Notes under the pieces: model-generated | Database searches by the model: none | What the model was told of the DNA's origin: nothing | What the model saw: only the letters and a program-made list of their open reading frames with translations | Origin: Neelides folsomi | Lineage: Eukaryota; Arthropoda; Collembola; Neelipleona; Neelidae | Length of the DNA stretch: 64,000 bases | Direction of reading: 5' to 3' | Assembly: GCA_034687125.1 (NCBI GenBank) | Contig: JAQGBZ010000026.1 | Span: 62,001 to 126,000, forward strand | Translations under genes and position numbers: made by a program | In this document: positions 16,026 to 28,917 of the stretch, piece by piece | Position numbering within the stretch: position 1 is the first letter of the stretch | Layout: every line of letters starts with the position of its first letter

Positions 16026-19000
16026 ATGGGATCGACGACGGAATGCGCTTTCATCTCCTGCTGGATCCTCCTGAGTCTGGGGAGTTTCTCATGTGGGAAT
16101 TACCCTCTCCTTGATGTCGACACGAATATGAGGATCGTTCTCGTTCCTCATGATGCTCCCGTAAGAAATTTCCTCATTCCTTTCTTACAAAATCCCGTAA
16201 ATCCGCCGTCAAGGACAAGCGGGGAATTCTTTCCTTGTTTTATTGCCTTTTCAATCATTAACCAAAATTTAAATATCGGATTAAGATCCTTTGCCTTTTT
16301 TATGCATAATCGATATGAACATAATTCCCATTCACTGTCAAATTATTGTTCCTTTATATTTCCTTATTAGCTTAACTCTCCAATTCATAATTCAAGCCTA
16401 TTTTAAGCCTATCCAATTTCAATAACCATTTCTGACCAATTATCCTTAAGATCTTCCCTTGGAATTCCATTTCTTTTAAACTTACAATTAATTTAATGAT
16501 GTACATGATTAAGGGTACATCCTACAATGATTAATCATTTCATTACAATATTCTTAGGTGGGGACAATTATCTACAGATTGAGAGCAACAGATTCAGACA
16601 ACAATTTCCCACTAGATTTTGAAGTTTTGGGTTCTTTGGGGAAATCGTTGTTGAGCTTGGAGTTCCTCGGATGTTCCCTAACAGAATCCCTCTGCCAGGC
16701 GGATGTGATTCTGAACAAAGCAATGGACTTGGGCCGAACGTATGAATTCCAACTTCGAGTTCGCGACACAACCGGAGACTTTACTAAAGTCCCGGCCGTC
16801 ATCACTGCGACTGAAGGAACTGCTTTCGCCCATTCTTTCTTTGGCCCTAAGATACTCTACGTCACTGAGGTTCTTTACTTTAAATATTTTTATTGGATAA
16901 TTCATATACTAATATAGCAATAAATGATATGCAATTTTTTTTGTTGTTGCCTATGTAATTAATGAATTTTCCTCTTTTATGAAAGCAAATCTTATGTTAT
17001 AAGGTTATAACAAGTAGAATATACTGATGAAAAGATACTAACAATGAAATTAAATGTCCAACGAGTCTGTAAAACATGTATATTATTGTAGATATATTAC
17101 ATGAGTCACCTACTTTTAAAAACCATGTGACACAAGACATGAAAAATTTATAATCCAACTTGCATTTTCATGCCGGTTTATTGACACGTTATGATTAAGA
17201 ATGAAAGTTCCCATTTACCTCCAATGAGTATAATGGCCCTTAACGAAGGATGAATATTGGATCAGCCAATAACTTGAGTTTTTCCTTATTTTGAAGTAAG
17301 TCAAGAGTGTTATTCTTATTATAATTTCTTAAATGTTGGTGTGCCGTTAGGCCATTTGTAACATTGGGAAGATAATTAAAGGCTTAGCTTTCTCAACTTC
17401 TCGGGAAGTGGTAGAAGCCCTTTGTTCTGGAGAGAGGAAACGATACGATGTGAATAATAGAGCTAAATGGAGAAGAAGGCCGATTAACTCACTCCTTGTT
17501 GACCTATTTTCCCTCCTTTTCAATTTATTTCTCCCAGTCGCCTCATCAAATACACATAACAGAATGGATCGATCCAATTGGAAAATAAAGTCTAGTCACA
17601 ATTCATTATGATCATATAAAAATGGCTTGCAGAATGCAACCCAGCGGTTTTCATGCACTCTCAATTTTTAAGTCATTTATATTTATTTTATATCAATATT
17701 ATTTAGAATTAAGCAAATCTTTCATTTTAGATGTTTTCGTTAGGTTGCCCAAAATCATAATAATTAACCGTATTAACTGTGTTAACCATTACATAGCCTA
17801 GAGTGGTAGAGTTAATAAACCCAACTCCAAGGAAAATTGGAGAAATTTGATCTTGAAGTTTTTCATGCTTATTGCAATATTATTGATGATCCTCTACCAC
17901 ACCATCATTATCATTGGTAATGGAATCGAGTAATGGGGGTGAGTTAATTGTGAGCGAGTGCGTGAAATTGTAATTTGTTTTTCTAAACATGCGGGAAGGT
18001 TTTGAGTGATTGTGTGAGGGGATCGATTTGGAAGCAACCTGTTTTCTTTCCAGGTGCATTCCTCCTTAGCACCCAACTGTCTTCCTCTCCCTCCTTCCTT
18101 TTACGTGTCTATTATGGGAAGTTACACTTCCCTTTTGTTTCCTCAACCCCCTCCCAAGTCTCCGAGGAAACATTGACTCAATCTAGGACTAATTCAATAT
18201 CTTCAGACACCCTCCATTCATTCGGGCATTTAAGACACCCTCGCTGCTGACTATACAGTATACAATTATGTATACATACCCAAATAGTTACCTCCTGCAT
18301 TAAATTGATGACTGCACTTCTATATTTTTATACTAAATTAGATTAAATGCGTTTTTTATATCCTTCAATCCTTCACCTTTCCTATCTTATTATCTTATAA
18401 GAACACGATTCACGGGTGCTTATTAGTCAAATTATTTTTAAAATGTTTTCCCATTATTGTCCTTTCGGTTAATTCACTCCGAATTTTGCTTTGTGATTGT
18501 ATCACAATTTAACAATATTGTATTTTTACAAATAATAAAAATAATAAAATTGTTAGTTATAATATTAGACCTTGTCAGATATGAGTCATTCATTGCTTAT
18601 GAAATAGAATACTGTTCGATCATTATTTTTGCATGCATGATAAATCTATAGAATATAAAAATATAAATATTTTGATATAAAAATATTAATTGGTCAATCT
18701 AGTTCATATTTGTGTGTCTGCGTATTGTTGCATTATTGACACGAACCCAAACTAATTTCTTCTCAGACATGCTCGATTTCACCTTCAGATTTTAGTAACA
18801 ACAAATAACGAGTGAATCATGAAGGTGTAAATGGAAAGTTTGGAAGTTGAAGTGCAGAGGGGAATTACGGTAAATGAGAAAATAGGAGAAAACTCACAAC
18901 GGGTGAGCTGCATATAATAAATATCTTCGAGTACTTACAACGTTCAATATGGGGACAAGAGGCTTTCCACGAGTGTGGAGTTGATGGTGAGAAATAAGGA

Positions 19001-22000
19001 AAGTTGAGGGGCTTTCATGTCCCGAAATCGAAAGTTGTAAATATTTTATAGACAAATTGATTAACAAATATAACTCCAATCAAATATGAGTATACTAATC
19101 CATATCATACTTGACTCATTTTCAAATAACTTCCTTACGAAAGTTTCCATCTTGGTAAAATTAATATTTTTAATAATGGAAACATTTTGAACATATGCCG
19201 AGACGACACAACTATCAAAATCATACATAATTAATATTAAAATGTTTAAAATAAAATATATAGTAGGCGTTTAATAAAATCGTAAAAATAAATTCGCTAA
19301 CTGTTTAAAAAGATAATAAGAAATGGCAATGAAATTAAACTTGATTGTATTGATGAAGATTAGAGCACTTTGCAATTACTTAACCGATTACTTCACCCAA
19401 ACGTTGAAGTGAGCATGAGTGGGAGAAAGTAGGTAAAATCGTAAATGATTGACTAAATGTGAAAAAGCATTTGGTGGTGGAGAAATGGGTGGAATTATAA
19501 GGGGCATAAGCATAAGGCCATGAAACGCTTCGGTTTGTTTGTCCGCCTTCACTCCGAGATGACAAATAGAGTCCCATTGTGGAGGGTTGGGGAATTTAGG
19601 TGTTTTTGAACCAAGTTGGCTCCCTTCGCCATTCGCCAGTGACACGAATTCCAACTCATTTGGGTCACTTGAATTGGACCATTTTCCCTCCACGCAATCC
19701 TCCCATCTCAAATGCGTAAATCTTCCAGTTCAAATTGGGCCAAACAATTTTAATATGCTCAATATGACGACCATTTCTATTGGCTCATAATGAACCCCTG
19801 TTGGACCATAACTCACTTATTGAGGCCACCAGGATCCATAAACAAGAAAATGAAAGGCCCTTTTCACAAATAATACTCATTTTATACTTATCGTTAGTAT
19901 TTAGGTTCAAATTGCATTGATGGTAAATATTAAATTGTAAAATTTTTATCTTCAATCTCTTTTCAGAATACTCCTGTGGGAACTCAATTGGAGAAGTTCA
20001 CTGTTCTTAAAAATGAGCTAAACTCTCGTACGGTCCTTTTTGAAATGCGGGTAAGTATAAAGCTATTAAGATCCCAATGATTCAATTTTATGAGACTTAT
20101 GATAATGAACGAAAGACTTAATCAACTAATGGGACTAATGAACTACCAGGAGCCAAGACAAAGGATAGAGCTGAAACAGAAACTTCTTTCAAACAATCGC
20201 ACCGAGGGGCGACTCCTTCTTAAGAAAACTCTCGACTTTGAATCTGAACCTTGGTTTACCTTCCAACTCCTATGCATGGTAAATAATGTTTATACAATAA
20301 CTTTCACCTCAATCAACTACAGTTTTCATTTATGCTGTTTTTGCTAACTTCCATTGACAGTTCGGTCATTAATAATAATCCGTTAATTAAAGTGTTCAAT
20401 CTCCCTAGTCGGCTAAATAATGCATCCGACTTTAATCAATTTCTCTCTTCCTTTCCTCCATTAAGGCCATCAATATTAGTCAAGTCTTGGGGCTAAGGAT
20501 CGGAAATGCAAATTACAGGGTTGATCAAGTTGATGCATTTTTACCCTTTACATTTCAACTTTCAATTTAATGAATAGCTAGAAATATGTATCTTTAAATA
20601 CATCATTCATGCATTGTATATAAATTTTATAAATATACATCATGGTCATCTGTGACAACATTCGTTTAATGAGCGAGTGTAAATCATTGTTTTTGCCCTT
20701 CAGAACGGCTACACGAATGCGACTGTTGACACGCGAAATGTCCTCGTTTCCGAGGTCATCGTTGCCGTCGTCGACTCTCAAGATACTCCGCCTTTCTTCA
20801 CCCTTTTTCCAACCTCCGTGGAAATTCCCAAGACCCTCAAACCCGTAAGAATCACACGCTATCTTGAAATCTCTCTAATTTCCTCAAATTGAACCAGAAC
20901 CAAGCCCTTGATCTATAAAATGCCATAAAAATATCAATTAAAACCACCTTGGCTTTTCAAAACGACAAATGGCGTTTGAACAAAGTTTAACGGCAAAATA
21001 ATGTTACCGTTATATATTAACCCTAACTAAATGTAAAGTATAAAGCTGATTATGACACATTTTATACTAATGTTATGACTGAATTTCAAGGGTGACTTGG
21101 TGACTCGCGTGTCAGCGACAGACGGTGACAAGCAAAATAAAAGACTGATTCGCTACGGCTTCCTCACTGAGGCAAATCCCTTTGTCGTCTTTTTTGATCT
21201 CGACCCCATGACCGGGGAAATCAAATTGAAAAAACCCCTGTCGGAATTGTCTGCCATGTTGGCAAAGCCGAATGAGCCCATCAAACTCGCCGTTCTTGTT
21301 GAAGAGATCGTGTCAGAGCAGGAGGCAATTCAGAATAAGAAAAACGCCGCTTTTGTGGCTCCTTCACCGGCTGAGCGAACTATGGCCAATATTACTTTTT
21401 GGCTTGGAAGCGGAACTCTTCAAGAACCACCTTATTTCTCGAAAGAGCAGTAAGCTACCTATTTTTATTAATTACATAATTTTTTATTAATTATTATGAA
21501 AAACTTTAGCGTACTGTACAGATAGGTTGTAACAAAGTTTAAATATTTTGCACTTACGTATCTAATGAATTAAAAGAGTTTTATTTCTATATAATATTAA
21601 TTAATTAAAATTACGGTGTTTAATGATTTTCATTAATAGTTTTATAGCTGAAATGAACGAAGGAGCTTTGCCTGGAACTCCACTCGAGTTCACAACCGAC
21701 CCGAGAATTTGGCATGAGAGTCCTAACGAGCTCGTCCGACTGTCTTTTGGGAACTTTGATAAAACTTACACCTCAGCCCTCGAACTCGTTCCAAGAGAAG
21801 GAAAAGGAAATTTTTCTTTTGAAATTCGAGTTTCGGATGGACGTGTCTTTGATTACGAGGCCATAAAACTCATCAAAATTGATGTAAATAAATTAATAAT
21901 TAACAACGACGACGATCGTCGATCGTTAATTGAAAAATAACATCATATGTAAACGTGCAATGCTTGTTATTGGCAGAACATTAATTATTAATATTTATGC

Positions 22001-25000
22001 TATGCTGTTTAATTAATATAATCTAATAACATTTCTTCTATTTTATGTTGTTTTAGCTTGTTGGAGTCGCAACATCCTCAGGGCTCAAATGTGTCGCTGA
22101 ACTGATGGTTCATATAAGAGATGCAAATGATCGTATGAACCTTAAAATATTAATAAATTACTGATACATTTTACATTTAAACGAGTTATTAGATTATGTA
22201 GTAAAAAATAAAGATTGTTATTTTGATAATAATTAAAGATAAATGCAATTTTTCAGATCATCCCGTGTTCAGTCAGAGTGAATACACAGCGGAAATTCCT
22301 GAACATTCCCCAAGAGGAACTAAAGTTGTTCAAGTCCATGCAACCGATCAAGACACGGGAAATTATGGACATATTATTTATTCCAATCTCGTGGGTTCAG
22401 ATGCTTTCTATTTGGATCCTAACAATGGGCAAATAACTGTAGAGAAACCGTTTCTTCTTGATCGTGAAATTGAACCTGGTAAATAAAATACATTATTGAT
22501 ATGAAAATCAATACTTAATTTTGGTTAAATATTTAAACTCCACTTAGATTTTAACCTAAGATTTGGATTTAACTTTTACCAAAAAGTTATAGTGGTTGTA
22601 TTAATAATCCACGATCATATTAAAATTTAAATTAAATCCAATAATAGAAATTCGACTGTACGTGGAAGCCAAAGATGGTGGAAACACAGACTCAAACAAA
22701 GATGGAATGGGAACTCAAAGGAACATTGGAACTTCCACTGTCATTGTCAAACTGACAGACATCAACGACAATGCCCCCACATTTGTCCAAAAATATTATC
22801 AAGCCATTTTGACCCCCGACCTTTCCACACTCAAACAACCGCTTCAAGTAAAGGCCTACGATCTTGATCAAGAGGACACGCCAAACTCGCAGATTAGATA
22901 TCAATTAGGTACTATTATCCGTATGAATTTAATTTAAAAAATGATTTAATTAATATTAATTATTAAAAAAATAATATCTGGAATTTTCCAGATAGATATT
23001 AAGACTTTTTGATAGTATTTGTTTCAAAATATTTAAATACTACTTTGTACATTAGGTGTGGAAGCTCGAGGATTTTATGTTGATCCAGTCACCGGAGACC
23101 TTCGCCTTCGAACCCCATACATTCAAACAGGAGCATCAGATGGACCTTATTTAGGGTCAATCAAAGTGAAAGCCACAGATCTGGGTTCACCTCAGAAGAG
23201 CGGAGAAGCAATCGTTCAGTTATTCTCTGAAGATATGGTCACTCGAGAAATCCAATTTGTCCTCCCATCGAATCCAGATTCAATCAAGAGAGAAACACTC
23301 CGGATAGAAAAAATGCTCTCATCCCTAACAGGCGGAATAGCAACAATACAAAACGTGCTCCCGTTCCGGTCTTCCTCTTCTTCTTCAAGTTCCTCAAACG
23401 GTCATAGAAAGTCAAAATCCCCGCATTCGTCCAAGTCTTCAGGAACCGAGCAAAAATCGGCAGCTTTGTCAGCTGCCCCTTCCGACCAGTCTCTTGTCAC
23501 CGCTGTTGTCCAATTTCCCGTCACTGACACTCCCACCAGGGTCGACCTCACAGCCTGGCACAAGACCTACATGGGCGGGACGAATTTAGGGGATATAGCC
23601 ACCAGAAATGGCTCCAGCGCAACGGAAAAAGAAGTTTTGGTAAATAACCAAATGTATTTAATTCCATTTAAATTACTCTGTGAATTTAGGAAACGTATCG
23701 GGCCGAGAATCGGGTTTTATTTTGGATCCTCATCATTTTCATCCTTTTCCTCATCATCCTCTTTGCCGTGTTCCTCTGTTGCATCTACTGCCCCTGCTGT
23801 TGGCTTCACGGTTATTGTAAAAAATACGAACTCTCGCAACAAGACCGCGAAGAAGGCCCGTCCCACTCACGCCAACCTGACGAGGGAATGAAAGTGATGA
23901 GAGGGAGACGAATGTCCTTGGCTCCACGTAGGAGAAAAATTTATCCTGATGAACCAGATGAAATCGAGTATGAACAAGGGCCAAACTATAGGAGAGAAGC
24001 GTGGAGCGGTGACGATGGAAGAAACATGAGAGGAGGCGGCCAACAATTTTCCAACTCACGGAGATACCCGCCCAGGAAAGTCAACGACGTCGGAGTGGAG
24101 GATTGGGAATTTAACAATGGCGAGAATCGAGGGGATCCAAGAGCTGAGGAGATTGGACCAAGGTATTCTTAAATTTAGGAATACTTCACAGACTCCTTTC
24201 CTCAAATCTACTTTAAAAGTTGTAAAGTCAGAGGAGTTCGATTTTGTAAATAACTTTTAGTCAGAATAGTCAATTTACTTAGGTACAATTACTACATGTA
24301 CAATGTACATTAAAGAGAAAGAATAGAAAAATAACCCTAGCCAAAATATAGTTAGACCCAAACTAATCTTGAATCAAAAGTAATTGACCAAATTTTTATA
24401 AATTGGTTCGATTGATGTTTTTAAATTGTGATAAATGGAAGGTGGCAGAATCAACAGCGGAGAGTGAACTACGCCGGGAGCCAACATCATCCAGGTGATG
24501 ATGGCTACGGACGTCAAACTGCATCCTATGGAGGTCAAGGAGAGTTTATGAACGAACGATCCGCGTCCCAACCTCAATCAATGAGAGGGACGCAAAACAC
24601 TGGTGGTGGAAGATTTTATAGGTAATTTTTTATAGTCTAATTTTGACTCGAATAGTTTTCAATTCCAATTAATATTTGATCGAAATTGTAAATATTTTTA
24701 GGACAGAGAATGGGGAAGTTCTCCAATTAGATGGATTTGAAGGGCGAGACGAGCACGGGAAGGATTTACTTATGCGTAGATTCATTGATGACCAAGATCC
24801 CAATGATCATCAACGAACCCCGCGACAAAAAGGATACGTCTCCGAGCCGATGTCCTACATGAACGAAGGAGGTTACATGGGGACAGGCGGTTCGAGGCCG
24901 AATGCCGCCTTCAATTCTCGTCGTCCTGGTCCTTCCAAAGATATGTATGACGATTACGGCCACAATTCCCGGTCACACCACAAGAAATCTCCGTCACGGA

Positions 25001-25584
25001 AAAAGAACAAGTCCAAGTCTCCAGAAAAGAAGCACAAGTCTCACAAAGACGACAAGCACAAGTCCTCGAGGTCAAAGTCCCCCAAGAAATCGCGATCCCA
25101 CAGTCGGTCGAGGGACCGAAAAGACTCGAATCCCCTCACTACTGAAAATCTTCTTCTAGCCACTAGCTATTTGTTGCAACGGGAGGAGCAAAATCCTGAC
25201 ATTGCCATTCTGAGTCCGAGTAGTGGGCGGACTCAGGTGAGCTATGTCAACAAGAAGGAGGAAAAGGTAAATGAGAATGAGTTCCTGGCTATTGAGAGCG
25301 AGGCGGATGAGGACAGTGGGATTGGAATCAACACTAACGGTAGAAATAAGATGTTGGAGAAAAAGAGTGTTTTCACCATTGCCTATGATGACATGGCCAC
25401 GGCGAAAGCACTCCGTCCTGACACTGCACTTGCCACTGACCCCGAGTCGACCGACCACAACCTCAACGAAACCCTCACAGTAATCAACAACGACCTCAAT
25501 CTCAACAACTCAGCGACCACCATTGTTACAAACAACAACTCAATGATAGTGACAGATGGAGAACAAGAAACGGATAAACCATAA
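16026..25584 (+). CDS. Cadherin-repeat type I membrane protein
   Basis: This is a calcium-dependent adhesion-type receptor of 1360 residues. Fourteen exons join in phase: 16026-16160, 16558-16869, 19967-20050, 20150-20278, 20704-20844, 21091-21449, 21640-21883, 22057-22132, 22257-22478, 22648-22908, 23056-23639, 23690-24162, 24442-24621 and 24702-25584. The signal peptide is MGSTTECAFISCWILLSLGS. About six divergent cadherin repeats follow, with linkers DSQDTPPFF, DANDHHPVF and DINDNAPTF and blocks such as VTENTPVGT, AEMNEGALPGTP and FYVDPVTGDL. A nine-Ser run (about 760-768) precedes one membrane helix (about 858-881) and a Cys cluster (CCIYCPCC). The tail of about 475 residues has an SR/SK-rich block (about 1157-1209) and an acidic C-terminus. 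It recalls orphan insect cadherins such as Cad86C, but I cannot fix the orthologue. Classical catenin-binding and EGF/LamG domains are absent. The donor after exon 2 (GAG|GTTCTT) is weak, yet VTE|NTPVGT joins perfectly. Confidence 0.85.
16870..19966 (+). other. Large intron of the cadherin gene
   Basis: This 3.1-kb intron splits the sequence VTE/NTPVGT of a cadherin repeat and starts with the weak donor GTTCTT. It holds no exon that would be needed to complete the protein. The short frames seen at about 17347-18250 and 19380-19790 overlap on both strands and resemble nothing known. These patches are a little richer in G and C than the rest and could be regulatory. Confidence 0.5.
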
Positions 25585-28500
25585 ATCCATTTATTGTTCT
25601 CTTTCTCTAGCATTTCTTCCGAGATCTTCCTAATCCTTCGTTTCATGGACTTGAAAGATATTAAGGCCGTATTCAATGTTGTAAATAATGTTATGATAAA
25701 TACACATTATCGTATAAACAATTTATGTAAATATTAAATATTGTTATTTAATGTAAACTGTAGCTTTAATTAATTATACAACAGAAGAATACATACAAGT
25801 CATTAAGTAATTAGGTAATTACTGTAATGACTTATGAATTACACAATATGTAAATAGGCTATACTTGTGTCTCATGTTGAATTAACCTTAAGTTGGAAAG
25901 GATTAATCAGCTGAACTCAGCCACTCCATAATTCCGTCCATTTCATCTTAATTGATGAACAATAAAATTATATTAGTTAATTATAATGACTAATATCTGT
26001 ATTTTAGAATGTAATATTACCTAAACTCATTCTCAGAAAAAATATTGAATGATTGAAGATTAAAAATTAAATTCGAAATTAATTTAGCTTTCACTTCGCT
26101 TATAAAGTTTAATTATTATTAAATAATGCATATTAGGTAATTGAATCTGGATTATTTAGATAAGGTACTTATGTCATACTATGTCGAGAAAAGTGATCAT
26201 TGTTTCAAGGTTTTGAATCATTTGAAGGATTATTGTACTATGTATAAGGATTATTGTAGTAGGAAGAGAAAAGATTATGATTTTAATATCCAATGTATTT
26301 AAATCATTCTACGTAAATGTATTTATGATTATCATTGTGAATCAAGATAAATGTATCTATGTATGAATGATATATTACAATATCATATATTTACTTATAT
26401 CCAATGCTATGATGCTCATTATCCTCTTTCAATTAATAAGCATGAATGTATAGAAATGGATATAAAGGATAATTAATGTCTTTATAGAATAATTAACTGA
26501 TATGGTTGAAAGAGTCCAAAATTCTAGCTTGGTGAGTTTACAAGATGTACATATATTTAATGATAAGAACATTAGTTAATTAAATATCCGTATAACTTTA
26601 ATTCCGTGAATTTTTGTTGAATGAAGAATTTCAATTAAAATACTTTTTATTAATAGTTAAAATGTTTATCATTTATAAAGGTAATACCTATATTTTAAGA
26701 AGTTTTAGACATTTAATCCAGTTAGTTCGTTCCAATAGGTAGAAATAGAATAATTGTTACCTCATTAAACACTAATGCCTTATTTTCAAAAGGAAAATTC
26801 GGGTGGAGCTTAATTCTTTAATAACAAAAAACATTTAAAATTAAAAAACACAAAACAAAAATTAGCTATTTTAAATATTATTAATGAATAATATTTATGT
26901 ATCATAGCTTTAATTAATCTTTTCCCTGATTAAGAATTAAAATGTGGTTAGAGAAAGATCAATCATATCATTAAGATTAATCATGTAAAGTACCTACCTA
27001 TACTGATATCAATATAAAGTGTCTAACTAAAAATAAGAAAATTATATGTACTTCTACTTTTTAAACATTACAATTAATGAAAACTAATGCTATACTTAAC
27101 ATTTAATATACTTAATTAAGGACTAACTAATCATTAAATATAACTTTTTAGGTAAATGACAATTACAATTAAAACTAGCAAGTCTTATTGGATGGCTTGA
27201 GAAAACATTTATTACTACGGGTTGTGCAATTGGGTCATACGTGTATACATAAATAAGCTAAATACAGAGTATAAATGTTAATCTAAAATACTTTATTTTT
27301 TAGATGTAATGAGAAAGTCCATTAATTAATATATAAAAAACAATCTTTTGTGGAAATAAATACTCTCTGGTATACACACATAGTTTCAATTACGCTCCTT
27401 CAGTCCTTTCTTCATTAGTGATAATTAATCTGCGAACTTAAGGTTTGAATACTAAAATGGCCTAAAGGAATAATTAATCGTTGGCTCATAAATGCAGGAC
27501 GATAGGAGTTCAACGGCTGGCACGTGTAATACGCCATTGTGAACGATCTCGAAGTTGAGAGTTCACATTAAAATGAGTGGATTTATCTCTAGCGTGGCAT
27601 TTCAATCCTTTGTTTCGCTCTCGTTCTACACAAACCCCGTTTAATTAACCCAGCTCAAAAGGAATCGATGGAAGAATAACGATCAAGCCCCTATCATCAC
27701 AACTTCCATTCTGCACGGACCTACGTAGATCTAAATTGACATGAAGCTCCAGCCGTTGAAGATCACAATGACACATTGAAACAATTTCTTCCAAATGGGG
27801 ACAAAATAACCTCAAAACTGTTTTTAGTCGTACGCAATTGGGCGGAACAGAACAAAATTGACGTCAAAACAAAATGAACCATACGTTTTATAAATTTACA
27901 TTATTCCCCAATTTACATTTGGATAACCACTTGCGCATTGTAAATATTACATACTTACTTACACATTTACCTAAACTTTACATAAATTCAAGTTTATGTA
28001 GATATTATAGATATGTACATTGTTATATACAGACTATGTATTTCACTTGCATATAACATATAGTAAATATTACATAATATTGCTTTCGAGGAACAAGAAT
28101 TTTCTGATCAAGCCCAATCTAAAAAGATGATGTTTGGTAGAGCAATTCAGGATCTTTGGGATCGAATTTCAACCAACAACTTCATTGACTCATCTAAGAA
28201 ATCAAAGAAATGAATATCGTTATGTATAACTTTATTTTTGTTTGAAAGATATAGTAGAGCAAAGCAAGCAGAGGGCAAATGGAAAATTTTCCTTTATTTC
28301 ATTTTCATTAGTATTCCAATAATCCAACACAATCCAAAAGGTTAAGAGAAAGAAGAGAGAAAGCAATTACAAATACTTTAATATTCATCCGTCAATTAAT
28401 CATCGATTTAGACCCAGAATTTCAGAGTAAGAAACGAAAAGCAGGTGAAGAAATTTATTATTTAGCATTATTTGGAAAACGCAATTCAAGTGAGGCAAAG

Positions 28501-28917
28501 GCTTATCTCTTACGTTTTCCAAATAGAAAGTGCATTTATTTGTTTCATGCTTTTATGCGAACAAGTGAAATAAGAAATACATAATTATTATGTCACTAAA
28601 TAAGTAATATAAAGATTAATGTAGTATAAGTAGTTATATCGGTATATGGCTTCAATGCGTTAGTAAAAGCGATTATTTTTACGTTTAACTTATAGCACAT
28701 TCAATTTCATTGGCATTATTCCTAATAAAGTCCATTTTGCACATTAACTATTAATTATAGGTATAGAAAAATGGGGATCTTATAAGTAAGGTTTTATGCT
28801 CAGGTGATTAGTCATTTTGCTCATTTTATGAGAAGAGAATCAAGCGAATGGAAGAGAATTTAAGCTAATATGCAGTTTAAATAATAAAACGAAGCTGACC
28901 TTTAGTTGTACAACTTT
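25585..28917. other. Intergenic between cadherin and PPM1K genes
   Basis: This is AT-rich DNA between two gene ends (plus-strand cadherin, minus-strand PPM1K). A first AATAAA after the cadherin stop is at 25961-25966, 377 nt downstream. An open stretch at 28091-28213 on the plus strand could encode about 40 polar residues and is discussed as a finding. Other long gene-free parts show only A/T-rich simple sequence. Confidence 0.5.

Noticed and set aside
16026-25584. Several separate small genes instead of one cadherin
   Set aside because: All fourteen pieces share strand, splice phase and cadherin motifs that are split exactly at the junctions (for example VTE/NTPVGT and DAND/HHPVF).
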